A stretch of DNA of 6,070 bases from an uncultured Rickettsiales bacterium (GTDB taxonomy: Bacteria; Pseudomonadota; Alphaproteobacteria; Rickettsiales; Midichloriaceae), in the NCBI GenBank assembly GCA_937996615.1, contig CALKVD010000155.1, positions 1-6,070 on the forward strand, in the 5' to 3' direction. Positions within the stretch are counted from its first letter, which is position 1. The number at the start of each line of letters is the position of its first letter. The translations under genes and the position numbers were made by a program. Below the pieces are notes generated by a model. The model saw nothing but the letters and a program-made list of their open reading frames with translations. It was not told where the DNA came from and searched no databases. Shown one piece after another: positions 5,893 through 6,070 of the stretch.

Positions 5893-5915
5893 ATAAATAA
5901 GTTGTTATAAAAACT

Positions 5916-6000
5916 ATCATTGCTTTTTGAAGCATTATCACAATTTCAAATATTACGACACAAAGATGCATGTAAATGTTATCACAAATGCTTCAATGAT
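5916..6000. repeat. Nested inverted and direct repeats upstream of flagellin
   Basis: TTGAAGCATT (5927-5936) is the exact reverse complement of AATGCTTCAA (5987-5996). Farther out, ATCATTG (5916-5922) is complementary to CAATGAT (5994-6000). The left arm thus equals the right arm plus a few inserted bases around CTTTT. Inside the arms the 9-mer TTATCACAA occurs as a direct repeat at 5935-5943 and 5979-5987, 44 bp apart. The candidate promoter lies between and on these repeats, so they are possible operator half-sites; no regulator is known. Confidence 0.5.
5934..5963 (-). promoter_or_regulatory. Candidate flagellin promoter
   Basis: On the minus strand TTGTGT (5958-5963) and GATAAT (5934-5939) are 18 bases apart, giving a start near 5927 and a leader of about 45 bases. 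I saw no convincing sigma-28 (TAAA-N15-GCCGATAA) or sigma-54 (GG-N10-GC) promoter, which are the usual flagellar types. The match is moderate and the -10 lies inside one of the TTGTGATAA repeats. Confidence 0.3.
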
Positions 6001-6070
6001 GCGATAAGCTTAAAGCCTAAGTTAGAGTCTAGCAAATTTATTCTAATATAGAAACAATATTTTAATAATA

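Noticed and set aside
5973..6007. Possible sigma-28 promoter (TAAA with GCGATAA) on the plus strand
   Set aside because: Spacing between the boxes is 24 rather than about 15 bases and it points away from the flagellin gene.

Overview
The window is visibly AT-rich. It carries three real protein genes, all on the minus strand: pgsA, a dsbB-family gene and a very large flagellin gene. It also carries two tRNA genes and long non-coding stretches. AT richness, loose gene packing, decayed-looking DNA and an alphaproteobacterial-type flagellin suggest an intracellular alphaproteobacterium, most likely a Rickettsiales endosymbiont that still keeps flagellin. The taxonomic call is an inference; nothing in the window proves it.

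Layout, left to right. Positions 14-553 (minus) hold pgsA, for phosphatidylglycerol synthesis, with a good sigma-70-type promoter at 588-616 bracketed by a perfect 12-bp inverted repeat. Positions 765-839 (plus) hold tRNA-Thr(GGT) and 890-965 (minus) hold tRNA-Ala(GGC). Both encode their 3' CCA, and the two genes converge. Positions 966-1298 hold the tRNA-Ala promoter, two copies of a 24-bp repeat in opposite orientation and one doubtful 45-codon ORF. Positions 1299-1856 (minus) hold a DsbB-family membrane oxidoreductase with all four catalytic cysteines. Positions 1857-2912 form a gap of about 1.06 kb without an intact gene. It contains a 144-bp inverted-repeat element resembling an IS/MITE remnant, an open fragment without a start codon that may be a gene relic, a third copy of the 24-bp repeat, and a strong tandem hairpin that probably ends flagellin transcription. 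Positions 2913-5882 (minus) hold a 989-residue flagellin. Positions 5883-6070 are its upstream region, with a Shine-Dalgarno, a weak promoter candidate and nested direct and inverted repeats.

The genes do not form an operon. Each of the three CDSs is separated from its neighbours by hundreds of bases. PgsA and DsbB are ordinary envelope housekeeping functions. The flagellin stands alone, with no other flagellar gene in view. Its unusual trait is a central region of roughly 700 residues between conserved terminal domains, several times larger than in typical flagellins and apparently built from repeated modules. That gene, its repeat-rich control region, and the small repeats in the gaps are the parts most worth a second look. 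I did not find convincing evidence for a wholly new system.
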